From positions 1,054,001 to 1,118,000 of the forward strand of contig JAUTDP010000001.1 in NCBI GenBank assembly GCA_033439795.1: 64,000 nucleotides of DNA, written 5' to 3'. Position 1 is the stretch's first letter, and the number at the start of each line of letters is the position of its first letter. Origin of the DNA: Sordaria brevicollis (Eukaryota; Ascomycota; Sordariomycetes; Sordariales; Sordariaceae). A program made the translations under genes and the position numbers. Under the pieces are notes generated by a model. It did not search any database and was not told the DNA's origin. It worked only from the letters and a program-made list of their open reading frames with translations. Below are positions 34,560 through 48,500 of the stretch, piece by piece.

Positions 34560-37500
34560 CTATAGTATACCCCCCGGCATCATCATCCCCCCCTCCACCC
34601 CCCTCCTCGCCTCCCTCTCACTCTCCGCACTCAACTCCGGCAGTCTATAACCTCCCGTGCTCCTTTGTTCCCTCAGCTCTCGTTCCCTCCTCTCCTCCTT
34701 CGCCCTCCTAATCGCACACCCACCAAGCCTCATCAACTCCCCCATGAACTCATCCACCGTCTTCAGATGCAGTAGCTCTGTCTGGGTAGGTCGGCGGATA
34801 CGTATCCCCTTTATGAGATCGGGGGCGGATTCGAGGAGGCGAAGGTCGTCTTCGGCTTGCGGATCGAGAGGGTTGAGCAAGATGGAGCAGAAGATGGTCA
34901 TTACTGCTGACATTGGGTAGAGGATTATTACCCTGTTGATTTTTTGTTAGGCAATTGTTAGGCATGGGCCGTGATTAGACGTGGAATAGAGGTAGTGACG
35001 TCATCAAGGGGGGGAGATAGGGCAAAGGAGAAGGAAAGAGGAGAAGGGAGAAGTAAAGAGGAGAAGGGACTTACCAAAACGCCTCACCCAACAACGCCCT
35101 GGTGACAGAGCGCAAGTAGATCAGTGTCGACCGACTTGCTTCCACCGATAGAGCAAGACTGCTACTAACACCCTCCATCAACACCTCCCCCGGCCTATTC
35201 ACATTATCCACATCTTCCAGCACTCTACACCCACTCATCCTCGCCGCGCTCCTGCTCTGCCAGGCTCTACACCTGCCCGTCGCTTGGTGGATGGTGGCCA
35301 CAAGGTGGTGATACTGCAAGTTGATGAGAATCGTGCGTACGCTTTCGGCGGAAACGGCGGCGTATTTGTCTCCCCAGGCCGTTTCTTTGTAGGTTGAAAT
35401 TGGTTTCAAGACGTGAGAGGCAGTGGAGCAGGTAGCGGCGCAGGACAGACATCTACCGCAGAGTTTTTTTGGGCCGGTGTCAGGTGAGGTTTCGGGTCCT
35501 GGTAGTGCTTGGGCTTGGTCGCGCCCGGACATTTGGTCGACGTGACAGTAGCACGATCCACCTTTCCTTGCACTTGGTTGTCTTTCTGAAGTTCTGGCGA
35601 GGGAAAGCGTAGGGCGGTATCGTTCTGGCATGGACAAACGCCATCGTTCTAGCTCGTCATCTAGCTCTCGGATGTCTCGTAACAACTCGGCATCGGACTT
35701 GCGTAGGGCGGAAGCAGAATAGAGGAGCTTGCCTGTTTTTGATTTGATGAGGGTTAGGCGGAGGTCCCCGGGAAGAACTGGTGTCCAGGATTCGTCAACG
35801 TTGTCGGTGTATCCATTGTTTGGTGCTGTCACTGATGAGCTATGGAAGGGATAGGAGTTGAGTTGGGAGTGTCGTTGCTTCAGAGCTTCAATTTCCCGTC
35901 GGTCGAGGTACTGAATTTCAAGGTAACCTGGCGGTAAAGACAGGTCGCAGTGGTCGTCGTCTATTGACGGTGGCTGACCTGTTCGCAGAGAGATGTCGGT
36001 ATCGACGCTGTAGCAGAGCCAGAAAAGCTTGCGCAGATGCTGGCGTTTCCGCTCTGCGATGTCAATCGGAGCTGGGCAAGGAGTGGTGGTTCCGCTTCCG
36101 GATCGTGATTCGGCAGTGGGAAGCCAGGAGGCATTGCCGAGCTTGTGTCCCCCGAGCATGAACATGACCCGACAAGCAAATGCCAGAAGCATAGCCGAAG
36201 ACTGAACCTGTCCCAAGAACAGCTGATACAGACACAGCATGAAAGATGTCTGCAAACTGGTGATGTCCAAAGCTTGAATGGTCAGCGGCAGAAGCATCTG
36301 CGCCTTGGCAGCCATCATATCCGTGTCGATGCTTGGAATATCCGGGAACCTCTCCGTTCTCTCTTCCTCCAGCAGAGATATTACCGACAAGAATGAGAAT
36401 ACGCAAGCCTTGGCAGTGATCTGCTCAAAACTGAACCCATCGCTTTCGCCATTATGCCCATACGCCAAATCCAACGTCTGCCTGAACAGGACCGGGTCGA
36501 CCAGTGGGAATGCCCGTCTGAATTCGGAGCTGCAGAAGAATGAAAAGTACTGCTCAACCACTTTGCGATCGGGCAGGTCTAGCTGTCCTATGGGCTGTTG
36601 TGCGACTTTGGTGAGGAAAGCAGAGTCGACGCTGGGCCGTGTCTGCCATGGGGGAATATCACCCCATACTTTTGGGAAGGAGGCGTCTTGACCGGTGCGA
36701 GATCGAATCCATGCTTGTCCGTCTTCGGAGAAAAAGGGAATGCCGTTGTAGGATGAAATTTCACCTAGATGATAGCCGGCGAAATGGAGCTTGCCAAAGT
36801 AGGAGCTGCAGCCGGGATTGGGGTTGGCAACGGGGAAATGGGAGTAGACTGGGTGTATCTGGTCGGGTTCATAATGGCTTTGTTGTTGCTGTTGCTGCTG
36901 TTGGTAATGCTGATGTCGAGTTTGGTCTTGTACTTGATGTTGATATTGGGCAGGGGTATGGTAAGTGTGCTCTGAGGAGACACTCCCATGAGGAGAGTGT
37001 GTGCGTGACAGGGGACTTGGGTGGAATGATTCCGAGGTGTGGACCGAATACGGAAAGGCGTGGTAGCTGCTACCTCCAGACCGAGAAGCTGGCCGAGTTG
37101 GAGCAGCAAAGCCAGATGTTGATGTTCCTGAAGGCGTCGAAGCAGCTGACGATGAACGTGAGTGTGAATGGCTGTTGTAAGGGCCCAAGTGGTGAGGGTA
37201 GATCCTTTCGTCGATCCATCCAGAGCCAGATGACGGACGATGTTGAGGGTTGCCAAGATCGGGATTTACTGCTGGCTTGACATTGGACGAGATGCCAAGA
37301 TGGGCAGCCAGGGGTGGCAGCGGTTGTTGTTGTGGTGGGAGTGGTGACGGATGCGGCTGGTGGTCGTTCGGGTACAGGTGTGGTTGAGATTGGCTTGTAT
37401 TAGGGGCTCGGGGATCGGAGGAAGAGGGGCCGACACTGACGTCGACGACAGCCGAGGAGGGGGAGGGGCCGCCGGCAGAGGCAGAGACAGAGGGGGTTGA

Positions 37501-37797
37501 GGTTGAATTAGGAAGAGGCCCGGGTGTGGTGCTCCCGCTGCTCCCGTTTCTGTTCCGTGCCCACGTTTTCGTTTTTCGTCCGACCACCCGATTGAAGGTG
37601 CACGTCATGCCATGGTGATGGCACCAGTTGCAGTTGGACGAGGGCACATCAGCGGCGTCACATTGGATCTACATCGCACAAACAGAATTAGCATGAGATG
37701 AAGGTATGGCATTTTTGGGGTTGAGCAACCTCACCTTTCGCTTGTGACAGGAATCGCATGCTCTTTTGCGCTTCTGTGGTGTTTGGGTGGAAGGCAT
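34560..37797 (-). CDS. Zn2Cys6 fungal-type transcription factor
   Basis: The CDS is complement(join(34560..34932,35075..37668,37735..37797)), 1009 aa. Exon 1 and exon 2 join in phase 0 inside the zinc cluster, giving ligands C14, C17, C24, C34, C37 and C44 with R-K-R after a basic start. A long Ser/Pro/Gln-rich region with a Gln run follows. The middle-homology (Fungal_trans) domain includes F-P-L-V-D-P, the K-L-F-W-L-C-Y-S-V-D block and the S-L-R-T-G-Q-P-P-S-I stretch. The last intron (GTAAGT...CAACAG, 142 bp) restores A-F-W-V-I-I-L-Y-P, so the protein does not stop at 35071. It acts in the nucleus; targets cannot be inferred from neighbours. Confidence 0.94.
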
Positions 37798-40223
37798 TCC
37801 GTCTCAAGTTGATGGGCTCGGCAAGTTGAGATCGGTATATAAAAAGATACACAGATCTCGAAGATTGACAGCTTGGCAAATGGGATGGCTTGACGGGTGT
37901 ACGATGCTGGCCGTTGAGGTTGTCAAACAATGGCGCCGATGTCGTTCACTAACGCTTTGTCAGCGGGGTTTGGCTGTAGATCTGTTAGTGGTTTTGGCTA
38001 AAAGGAATGTTCCCTCCGGATGCGCACACGGTCTGAAACTTGTTGTCTTCAGTTGTGAAAATCACGACTGAACCAGTCAACCGGGCCAGGTGTGAATCCT
38101 GGACCCTGAATCGGATTGCCCGTCGTCGCTGGGTAGGGCATAAATGAAAAAAGACAAGATGGGTTTCAGGGTCCATGATAATCGGCTGACTGGTCTGACC
38201 AGATTGATAGCTGAACATGGAGCATGCTGTGCCGCAAGGGTTTGGCGGTTGTGGACTTGTGGTTGATTTTTTTCTGGCAAAGACTTACAAAGCACCGAAA
38301 TCTCCAAACGCCGAAGAGTGCTCTGGCTGTCAGACAGCACATGGCGTCCAACGGAAAGAGCTAAAAATGTTAACGTCAGTCCGTATGACTTGATAAGCAG
38401 TCGCACGCGCCCCTTCCGGAGTGTTGGCTCTTTTTGGAGAAATAAAAGGCAAGAGCGAACGATAACGACCACTCATCAATGTCCATCACTCGTCACTTTG
38501 TTCTGTTCCTTCCTTTTCTGTTGTCGGTTGCCAATCTCGTCGGGACTTATGAGCTCCGACATTTTACTTGGGTCGGGTCCGATCCGTGTCGAACAGTCGG
38601 GTCGGCTGGGATCTCTGCAGGTGCTTGTTGTTAAAGCTGTTGCAGCTGAGCCACTGGAAAATTGTTAGTGCAGTACTTTAGTTTGTCAAGGCGTATTTGT
38701 CCACCTGGCCAGCATAACTTTCTCAATCTGTTATTATGCTACTCAATGGGCAATTTCAAGTTGAATGGTCCTGAAGACTGTCAATATCAACATTAATATC
38801 ACTTTCTGGATATGCGACACCGAATAATCATCCAGTCGAAGAAGATATGTTCGTGGTCAAGAGATGATGTGCAGACCAAAAAGTACCCCACCAACAGGCT
38901 CTTCCAGCTGAAGGAGCAGCGCTAAGTGCTAACAGAGTTCCAACCATCGACTCCATCCAGTTGTCTTCAAAGTTCGTGACGGGAAGAGCGTAAAGACGAC
39001 GATCCTCCGCCATTGCATATTCATTATTCACAGCTCGGATCTCGGGGTGTCTTGATTTCCATTCGTAGGAGCTTCTTCCGCTGACAGAGTCGAAGTCTTC
39101 GTGTTCAATGTTGAAGAGGGGCCGCCATTTCACCAACGCACGGACCACCAACAGTGCCGCTGCTAACACCGAATTAGAGATTTCGGTGAAAATGGTACTT
39201 CATCAGTCGCTCTCAGTCATCCATTATCTACCACAACGGTGACTCCCATGAAGCCCACACGCCCGGTCAACAGCCCATTCTCTTACACTGACCGCTCCTC
39301 GGATTCACCGGACTGTTTGGACTCTTGCTGACCTCCAATTGCAGTCACCGCAACCTCTCGTGCGTAGCCGGCGATAGGTACCAACCAGGGCGCGCGTGTT
39401 AACTCCACCACTTCGTACATTCCATCAAAAGCTTCCACGGGTCGAGAACGAACACTCACTCAAAATCTGCCGCTTACTTAAGCGGAAGTTGTCTGTGACG
39501 AAACTGGGGTCTCATCATGGATTTTGATCTCGCCAGCCAACCGGATGCCTGGAAAAGGAGCCTCCCGATTTCTCAATTCTCCCTCGATCCCACCCAACAT
39601 GGTCCAAGGGCCGTCGTCAGGTCCACTCTGGGTCTTGGGTGCAACGCCACGGATGGATCCAGAGAATCAGAGATCCATCTTGGCGATTTCCATGTTACAA
39701 ATCTCCCGTCTGCGTCGCTGTCGTTGATGAGGCTCGGGGCTCGGGACACCCTCCTCAGCTTCTGTCACTTGTGTCAGCGGCTTGGATACGTTATCGCAAC
39801 CTTGGCTTTGTCCGAGCCCCGATCCGCCTTGTCGGAGGGAGTGTACCCCCAGATCTCCCATCTCTACAGTCAAGATCCGCTGACAGATGGATTTCAAACC
39901 ATCCGGATCCTCCTACCCCGTAACCGGTTGTCCCAAAACTCGGAACCCGATCGAGGCCGGGGAACAAGAAGAAACCGTCAAAGTGGATGTTCTTCACCGA
40001 ATGAATCACCGGTGGAAAAAAAGAAAGACTGACTTAGGTAAGCGGCGACAACAAGGACTTGGTGACATGGACTTCAGATGCTCCATCATTGCCCTGATTT
40101 GTCCACGATCGTCGTTCCCTCTGCCGTCATCCAAAGCTTGTTAGCCCGCCCTTTGTTATCGACACTTATCAATCTCCGTCATGGACTCCCAAGATCCACC
40201 CATACACGTTTTCAAAAGTTCAA
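37798..40223. other. Regulator promoter and unassigned stretch
   Basis: The left part is the promoter of the Zn2Cys6 gene. A minus-strand frame at 38828-39169 has no ATG at its head. A 171-codon plus frame begins with ATG at 39517 and ends at 40032 near a GTAAGC donor-like site; it shows no domain. No gene is called with confidence. Confidence 0.4.
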
Positions 40224-40228
40224 GGATG

Positions 40229-40417
40229 TGTCAGATTAGAGGGTAGACTCGACCAGTGGAAACAGGCTTACGTAAGGCGCCCCAGCCACCAGATTCTGGC
40301 TGCAGACCTTCCTAATAGTCTGGGCACCCCCAACTCGGGTTCTATAGAACTCTTCTAAATATACACATCAATTTTTAACCCTCAATTACGACATCTACTT
40401 TGCTATACAATCTAACA
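40229..40417 (+). repeat. Copia 5' LTR
   Basis: 189 bp, beginning TGTCAGATTAGAGGG and ending AATCTAACA, where the original CTGACA is changed to CTAACA. Its outer half keeps many C and G residues that are T and A in the right LTR. GGATG lies immediately before it. Confidence 0.95.
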
Positions 40418-43400
40418 ATTAATAATTTAATTTGCGATCTCCGCGCTACGAAAACTTCAATTGCACTAGCTATAACCATTATCCCTATTACTATTATAAC
40501 TTACTATATTATTAATTATATTCTAATTAATCGATAAAGAAATCGTCGCTAAATAGGTCTATTTAAACTTTATAAATAAATTTAGGGAATGGAGTAACAA
40601 ATTTATAATTTATATTAAAATTTTAGACTTTATTAATTATATATTAGGGGTATAGTTAGTTCCCTTTAAACCTATAGAGTTAATTATTATAAATTACGCT
40701 ATTAAATCGTCTACCCGCTACTATATCGAAAAAGTTAGGGAAGCCTTTAACAATTTCGAAAATAATACTCTTACTACGTTAATCCTTCTTTATAGCGCCG
40801 ATAATATTTCTATAAGCGTAGAGCTTACTAAAAAATCCTTAAAGGAATAAATTAACGACGTTACTACTAAATTTACTAATTTTATTATTACGGGGTTATA
40901 GGAATATAATTATAATATTAATATATTTAACTACCGGTTTAAGAAATACAAAACCTTTTTAAAGTACTATATTATATTTATTAAATAAATGCGTAAAACC
41001 GTTTATTAGGATTATAAATTTAATTACCTCCGGAATAACGAAGATCTCCCTTAATAATATTTTACCCTCGTTAAAGGGCTATAATATTATTTTAAATAAG
41101 CCTTTATCGATGTTTATAAAGCCTACTACGATTATATTAGTAAACCCCTTACAATAGAACTTAAAATAGGAATAATTAAGTAAATCGATAGTTAGGAAAT
41201 TATTATAACTAAAGCCTAACTCTACGCGGTCCCTAAATCTTTACTAACCACCGCTTAATTTTACGATTTTATTAAGTATCTACGCCCTATTCGACCAGGC
41301 TAAACTTCCGGCGCTTTACGTTAATACTACCTATAAATCGTTAATAATACTTTCGATTTCCGTATTTTATCCGGGGATTTCCGTATTAAAGGCCTTAACG
41401 ATAAAGCACCCGTAATTATATAGGTTAAATTTAGCCGTAGAAGTATTCGCGGAGCGTCTTTTAAAATTAGAAGCGATACCTTTAATAAGTTAGAGGATAT
41501 TAATATTAAAGTAAAAAACGCTTAATTTAATAAACCTTAACGTAATTAGCGTAAAAGGAAATACGTAGCGTAAATTAAAAATTCTAAGCAAAGCGGAAAT
41601 TTATTATCGTTATTTTACTATAAAATCTACGAAAAAGGTACGTATATTATTAAATACTATTAATATCTCTTCCCTAATAAGGCCCCAAACCCTCGCTAAA
41701 AGCCTAACCCTAAAGTATAAATTCGGATAATTAAGAACTTTAATAACGATCTAAAATTTAAAAGGGAAGTCGAGGTTTAAAGAAGGGAAATAATTAAATA
41801 ATTAATAAATCCTATCCTTAATATTAGTAATTAATTTTAAAATAATTGATTCTCTAGTGAAAATATCGCTATAGACCCTATCCTTACCCCTATTTAAATT
41901 TATAGAACCGTTATAATATAAATAGTATTTTAAATAGGAGAAGGAAGCTTTAATACTTACCCGTTTAAAAACTGCGCTCTTTTTAACTTTAGTAACTTTT
42001 TGTACGTATTCAACGAAATTACGCGTTTCTTCAATTTCCGTTACGTACCCTATAATAATAATTTATAGGCTGGAAACTTACGTATTACAATCTAAGGTTA
42101 TAAAGAGGTTAATTTTATTATTAATAGAAAGAACGGGCTTAGGAAATTACGTTTCTATAATATAGCCTTTTGCCCTAACTTTATAATTAACTTTATCTCT
42201 TTATATTTATTACGTAAATAAAGTTTCTTTTAAGACTATAAATTATTTAATAATTACCTTCGTAATATAGACTAATTATTATTTTACTATTTTAAAACCC
42301 GTTACCGCTAAATTCTATTTAAAAAACTTCTTTATTTATTTATTCGGGCGAACTTCTATACCCGTAAGAATATAGTCAATTCCTATATAAACCGTAAATA
42401 TTACCGTAAAGACCCTTTTACTTAATATTTTAAATTAGAGTACCCTAATCCTTAAGTACTATTCTACCTCTATAATATATTAGGAATTAAAATCCTATTT
42501 AAAAATAAGAAGGAAGAGGATAAGGAAAACCCTAAGACCGAATAATATAATACTTATACCTAAATAAAAATTAAGTAATAAATTAAGTAAAAATTTAGAA
42601 ATAAAGGGTATAAGGCTAAAGAACGTTTTATTATAAACTTTCTCGATTATAAGGAAAGTTACTGAGGTTATACTAATACTATATTCATTACTTATAAATT
42701 TACTGGGTATATTTAGGAATACTTCCTCTACGACCGATTCGCTATTATAATCGCAGCCTACCTAAACGATTTCTTTACTCTTTTTAAAATACGATTTAAC
42801 GTTATAGTACGAATGTTAGAATGCGATAACGAAATTACGAAGTTACAATTACTCTTAGACCTATTAGCGTAATATAATATAATTATAGAATCCTTTACCC
42901 CGTATACTTAAGTATAGAACGGAGGTATAAAGCGTTCGGGAAGTGTAATTAAGGATAAAGCGCGTACTATAAGTTTAGGTATTCGTTTTCTTAAGGATCT
43001 TTAGCCAGAAATCGTTTCTATAGTAGTATATTTTAATAATCGGTCCCCTAAATACTTCTACGATTAGAAATTTCTTTATAAAAAATTTTATACGGTTATT
43101 ATTAAGAAAATTAATAATAGTAACGACGAAATTACTTTCTATAAACCTAATATTTCCTACCTTCGAATTTATAGCTATAAAGTATTTATAATAATTATAA
43201 CCGTTAAGAATAAGTAAAATAAGTTTTAAAAGATAAATCCCAAGGCGTAGATTGGATATTTAATTAATTATACTTCTACGGCTATTTATCGAATTTGGAA
43301 CCTTATTACTAACGAAGTTATTAATACCCGCGATATTATTTTTAATAAGCGTACCCTTTTTATTAATAAAGTAGAGAAGGAAGCCGAATCTTTAAAATTT

Positions 43401-45237
43401 ACTTTAGAAGAGTTTACCGTTTTATTAAAGAAATATACCGCTAAAGAATAACCACTAAATAACCAATCTCCCTTCGATTTTATAATTAGCTGTATTAATA
43501 TAGAAAATACGAATATTTACGATCTTCCAAACTCTTTCTCTCTCAATTCGGTTTAAAAAGGGGAAGTAATAATTATTAGGGAAGTATAAGCCGAAGAAGT
43601 AATTATTCGGGAGGTAGAGATTGACGTACCGCCTCTAAACCCCTTTAATAAGGCTATAAACCTAAAGGAGGACCGAATAGCTATCGACTATTTTATTAAT
43701 TACAATTATTTAATATTATTAAATATATTACTATTAATTTCTTTTTTTATAGGGGTATTCGCTATAAATTATATTAAATACGTTAAAAAGGAATTATTAA
43801 AAGGTTTCGAACCTTAGAAAGTAGTATTTAACGTTAAACGTCTTTATTAATTTATAATTATAATATATAGGAAGAAAGTTATTAAAGTAAAATTATAGCG
43901 CTTTATACGTAAAAAATAAGTAATTATTAAAAATATAATCAAATCTTTAATCGCTATTAATAAATTTTAAAGCCTTTACCGTTACTAATTACCGTTAATA
44001 CCCTATAATTATAAAGACCTTAATAAACATCCTTTAAGCGACTTCTTTAAATAAACCGAGCGAATTTACTTTAAAAGCTATAAATAAATAAAAACCTAAG
44101 TAGAAATAGACCGCGACGAACTTAAAATTAAAAGTAAACAAATCTTCAATTATATATAAATATATACTTATAAATACTTTAAAAATAACTACCTTAATAA
44201 GGTTAAAGTTCGTCTAATTATATATAGAGACTAATAAATAAGGATTATAAAATAGGAAATTTATACCTCTACCTTAGTAGGAAGGTCCTTCCGTACCCTT
44301 ATAACTATAACTTTACGCTTTAACCTTGAATTTATTCAATAGGACGTAATTAACGCCTTTATAAACGTAATAATAAACGAAGAAATTTATATATATATAC
44401 TATTTAATTATTATATTTAGGGGAAAGTATTTAAAATCCTTAAGGTACTATATAATCTTCATCGTTCCCCACTATTATAGTAACGAAAGTTCATAGGGAT
44501 ATTTAAAGCCCTAAGGTTCTACGCAATCTTTAAAAATCCTTATATTCTAATTAACGACGGTATTTTAATTTTTTATTACGTTAATAATATTATCTTCTAT
44601 TACCACCCTATTAAAAAAGAAATTGCCTAATAATATATAAAGACTTTATAATCCCAATATAATTTAATTAGAGGAGAAGAACTATAATAATTCCTAAGTA
44701 TTAAAGTAATTTACGATTATAAGGCCTATAAAATTTAATTATCTTAGCGGTTATACTTTTAAAAGATCTATAAATTCGTTAATAATAAACGCACTACCTA
44801 AATCCTAATAAATAATATCGAATTAATACCTTACGATTATAAGGCCACTAGTTAATTTATTTATCAATATTAAATTAAAATCGGGTCTATATTTTACGCC
44901 GCCGTTATTACTAAACTAAATATTACCTTTATAATTAATCGATTTATTAAATATAATTACAATTTAGGATTAAAATATTATAAGGCCGTAAATAAAGTAT
45001 TATATTACTTCTTTACTACCGTAGACCTAGCCTTATATTATAGAAGAAATACCAAATTTTAATTCGCTTTTAACGCTTCCTTTACCGATAATTCCATCAA
45101 TTGTAAAAGTTCCTAAAGATTTATAGTAAAATTATATAGTAGATTTATTTATTAGGGAGCTTCTAAATAATTAATAATAATTACTTTTATAATCGAAGTA
45201 AAATTCGTAGCCCTTTCTAACTATAAGGGTATCGCTA

Positions 45238-45505
45238 GGAAGGCTTAGGGGGACCCACACAATTAGGGCACAGTGGCCTAAGACGACGGATAAAATAGCG
45301 GATAAAATAAGGATAATAAAATATAATATAGAGGAAAGGATTTCGGAGTCCGGACGCCGACCGTTCCGGACTTATAGGGAAGCGTATAAGTATAAAAGAG
45401 GATAATTCCTAGTTAGAGATTTATATTTAACTAAGTTAAAATCTTTCTCCTAAAATAGACCTACTTTATACGACCTACTTTTACCCTTTCGTACCTATAA
45501 TTTTA
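45238..45505 (+). repeat. Gypsy 5' LTR
   Basis: 268 bp, pairing with 52742-53009. Shared blocks include AGGCTTAGGGGGACC, GACGGATAAAATAGCGG and GGAGTCCGGACGCCGACCG. Differences from the other LTR are overwhelmingly transitions. Confidence 0.92.
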
Positions 45506-48500
45506 TAATTCTTTAGCCTCTATAATTCCGTTAATAAAGGCCGTAAATATAGTTAATAAGCGTAAAGAGAATTCGCGTAAAAAAAGCGTTATTAATTCTC
45601 GTTATAAAAATAGTATAAGTTTAATATAAAAGACGTATAATTATTTATATATTATTAATAATATAATTAAAGATCCCGTCGATAAAGGGGTTATTAATAA
45701 ATACAGAGAAGACGATCGCGAGGCGGCGTCCTACGAACCCGAAAATAATACCGCTTTAAAAGATCCCGGCGATAAATATAATAATATTGGCGATAATAAG
45801 CCGTAACCCGAATTTATATTACGTAAGGAGGCTGAAAGCGGTTTTAAATAAGAAATTTAAATATAGTTTAAAGAACGGTACTTAATAAGGAATTTACGTA
45901 CTTTTAACCGCTACCGCTCTAAGAACCTTTATTAATAGAAGGAATACCGTATTAATAAAGCGGAATAATAATTATAAGCGGAATTTTATCGGGGTAAAAG
46001 CCCTTTAAAATCTAATTGGCGTAACCGTTCCCTATCCGTATATAATTATTTATTAAACGAATATTCTTAATTTTATTTTCGTTTTTATTCCTATTCTTAT
46101 TCTTAATTTCGCGTTTATTCCCGCTCTTAAACCCGCTCCCGCTCCCCGTCCGCCCAATCCGATTAATCCGGCTACTTTAGCAATTTTTCCCCCGTATAAG
46201 AACGTTATAGGCGGCGAACGTCCTATGAACGTAGGTGCGTAAAATAGTATAAATATTAAAGATTCGTAAAAATAATATTATAATTTTTATAAATATTATT
46301 ATAATTTATATAAAAAATTATAAATTAAGGAGATAAAGAATCTTATTTATATCCCCCTACGTATAATATTCGTAAATTAATAACGAATAATACGAACGTT
46401 GAAGTCGAAAATTGGATTGATAATATTAAAGACGGTAATTAAATTCGTAAAAGTATTAATATTTATTAATTTATTTAATAAACCTTCTTTAAAATTAACG
46501 ATTTTATAATTATTTCGTAGTATATATATTCTATTACCCTCTTCGATAATAAGGGTTAAAAGCGATTTATAATATAGGAAAAATTTTTAAAGTTTATTTG
46601 TAAAGAATATATTACCCCCGAAATTTACGAATTCGATATTAAAGAGTAATTATTCTATATACGTTAAAACGATAATAAAAACCTATAGAAATTATAGGAT
46701 TAATATTAATATAATTACCGATAATTCGGTAAGAACGTCGTTGTAAATAAGTAATCGGTATACGATTTTTTCTTTTAATTAAAGAAGGAAGTATGCGATT
46801 ATTTCCGTATATATTAAATCCTTATCGATAACCCGGTAGAGATTATTTTGAAGGTAATAAATTAATAGACCGAATTTAAAAATAAGAAGTAAATTCCGAA
46901 GGACGAAATAAATAAAAATCGCTGTAATAAATAGTCTTCGTACTATAAAAAATCTTCGAATAATAAACGTTCTAATTATAATAAAGATTATAATCGAAAT
47001 TATAATCGGGATTATAATTAGGATTATAATTCCGGAAAGCGTAAAAATTATAAAAGAAACCGATCCTTTAATAAATAAAACGGGGGTAATAATAAGCCCG
47101 GTTTAAATTATTATAATTATAGAAATAAAGGATATTATATTCGCAATTATACGAAATATAAAAAGATAAGTAATTAAAACCGGCCGAGAGAAAAGGCTAC
47201 CGTTTAAAACGTAATTACCGAATAAAATACTAAATATAATAATAATAAGGAAAATAATTATATTTTAGATACCGAAGAATCGGTAAAAGGTTAAGCCCTA
47301 TAGAAGAGCCGTTGTTCGACGGGGTTAATAATTTTAAAACGGCCGGAAAAAACGGGCTAGGTAAAATTTCTATAATATTAATTACGCTAAAGGGTCGCCG
47401 ATTAAAAGAATATATAAATTTAAATTTAGGAATAGAGGTTAATATTATATATAAAAACTTTGCGAAGAGGTATAAGTTAAAAAAAATAGAAATTAATATT
47501 TTATTTATTTTAATAAATATAAATAGTAGAAAGATATATTATTACGGAACGTACGAATTAATATTTATTTTAAAGGACCGGAAGGGTTAAGAAAGAGAAT
47601 TTATTTAATTATTCTACGTAATCCGAAAAGATAATCGGATATTACTATTATTATTATTTATATTAAGTATAGGTTTTGAAAATATTATTATATATATTAA
47701 TAAAAACGAATTTGAATTTAAAAGGGTACCCCTTATTAATACTATAACTTTCGTACGTAAAATAATATATAGTAACCGAATTTATATTATTAATTTAATT
47801 TTAATATATAATTTATTAAAATTAGATTTTAAAAACGTAAACGAAGATAAGGAGCCGCCCGAAAGTACGGCGGATAATATTCCCCTAATATTAAAAGGGT
47901 TTAAGGATATATTTTCTAAAGAAAAGGCTAAAACGCTATTATAATTATTAAACGTTAAATACGAAATTGTTTTTAAAGAAGGGGAGGAGGTATTTAATAT
48001 CCCTATTTACCCTCTATTTATTATATAATTAAAAACGCTATACGAATATTTAGAGGAGAATTTATAAATTAATTATATCCGTTATTCCTAAAATTCTATT
48101 AGGGTACTAATTTTATTTATACTTAAAAAGGATAATACATTACGATTATATATCGATTACCGGGGATTAAATAAAATTACTATTAAAAATCGATACCTAT
48201 TACTATTAATTAGCGAATTAATAGACCGAATAATCGGCGCTAAAGTATTTTCTAAGGTTAATTTACGCGAAGCGTACTATTAAATCCGAATTAAAAAAGG
48301 GGATTAGTAGAAGACCGCTTTTAAAACGCGGTATAATTATTTCGAATATATAATAATACCGTTCAGATTTACAAACGCACCCGCTATATTCTAAATATAT
48401 ATATATAAAATACTCGTAGGACTTATTAATTGTATTTACGTAATATATTTTAATAATATTTTAATTTATTCGAATTTTAAAGAAGAATATAACGAATACT

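Larger units (their letters stand above)
28916..34994. repeat. Octamer cluster TAGAGGTA/TACCTCTA, left group
   Basis: Occurrences at 28916, 30966, 31724, 32013, 32023, 33346, 34342 and 34987, all outside called coding exons (34987 lies in the last intron of the Zn2Cys6 gene). About 0.2 would be expected in 6 kb for a non-palindromic octamer counted on both strands. Confidence 0.85.

Noticed and set aside
35267..37280. Plus- and minus-strand frames overlapping the Zn2Cys6 gene
   Set aside because: They are alternative-frame shadows of the large second exon.
47312..47590. 92-codon open frame as a separate gene
   Set aside because: It is a stop-free remnant of the Gypsy protease region, in frame with decayed Gag and Pol.
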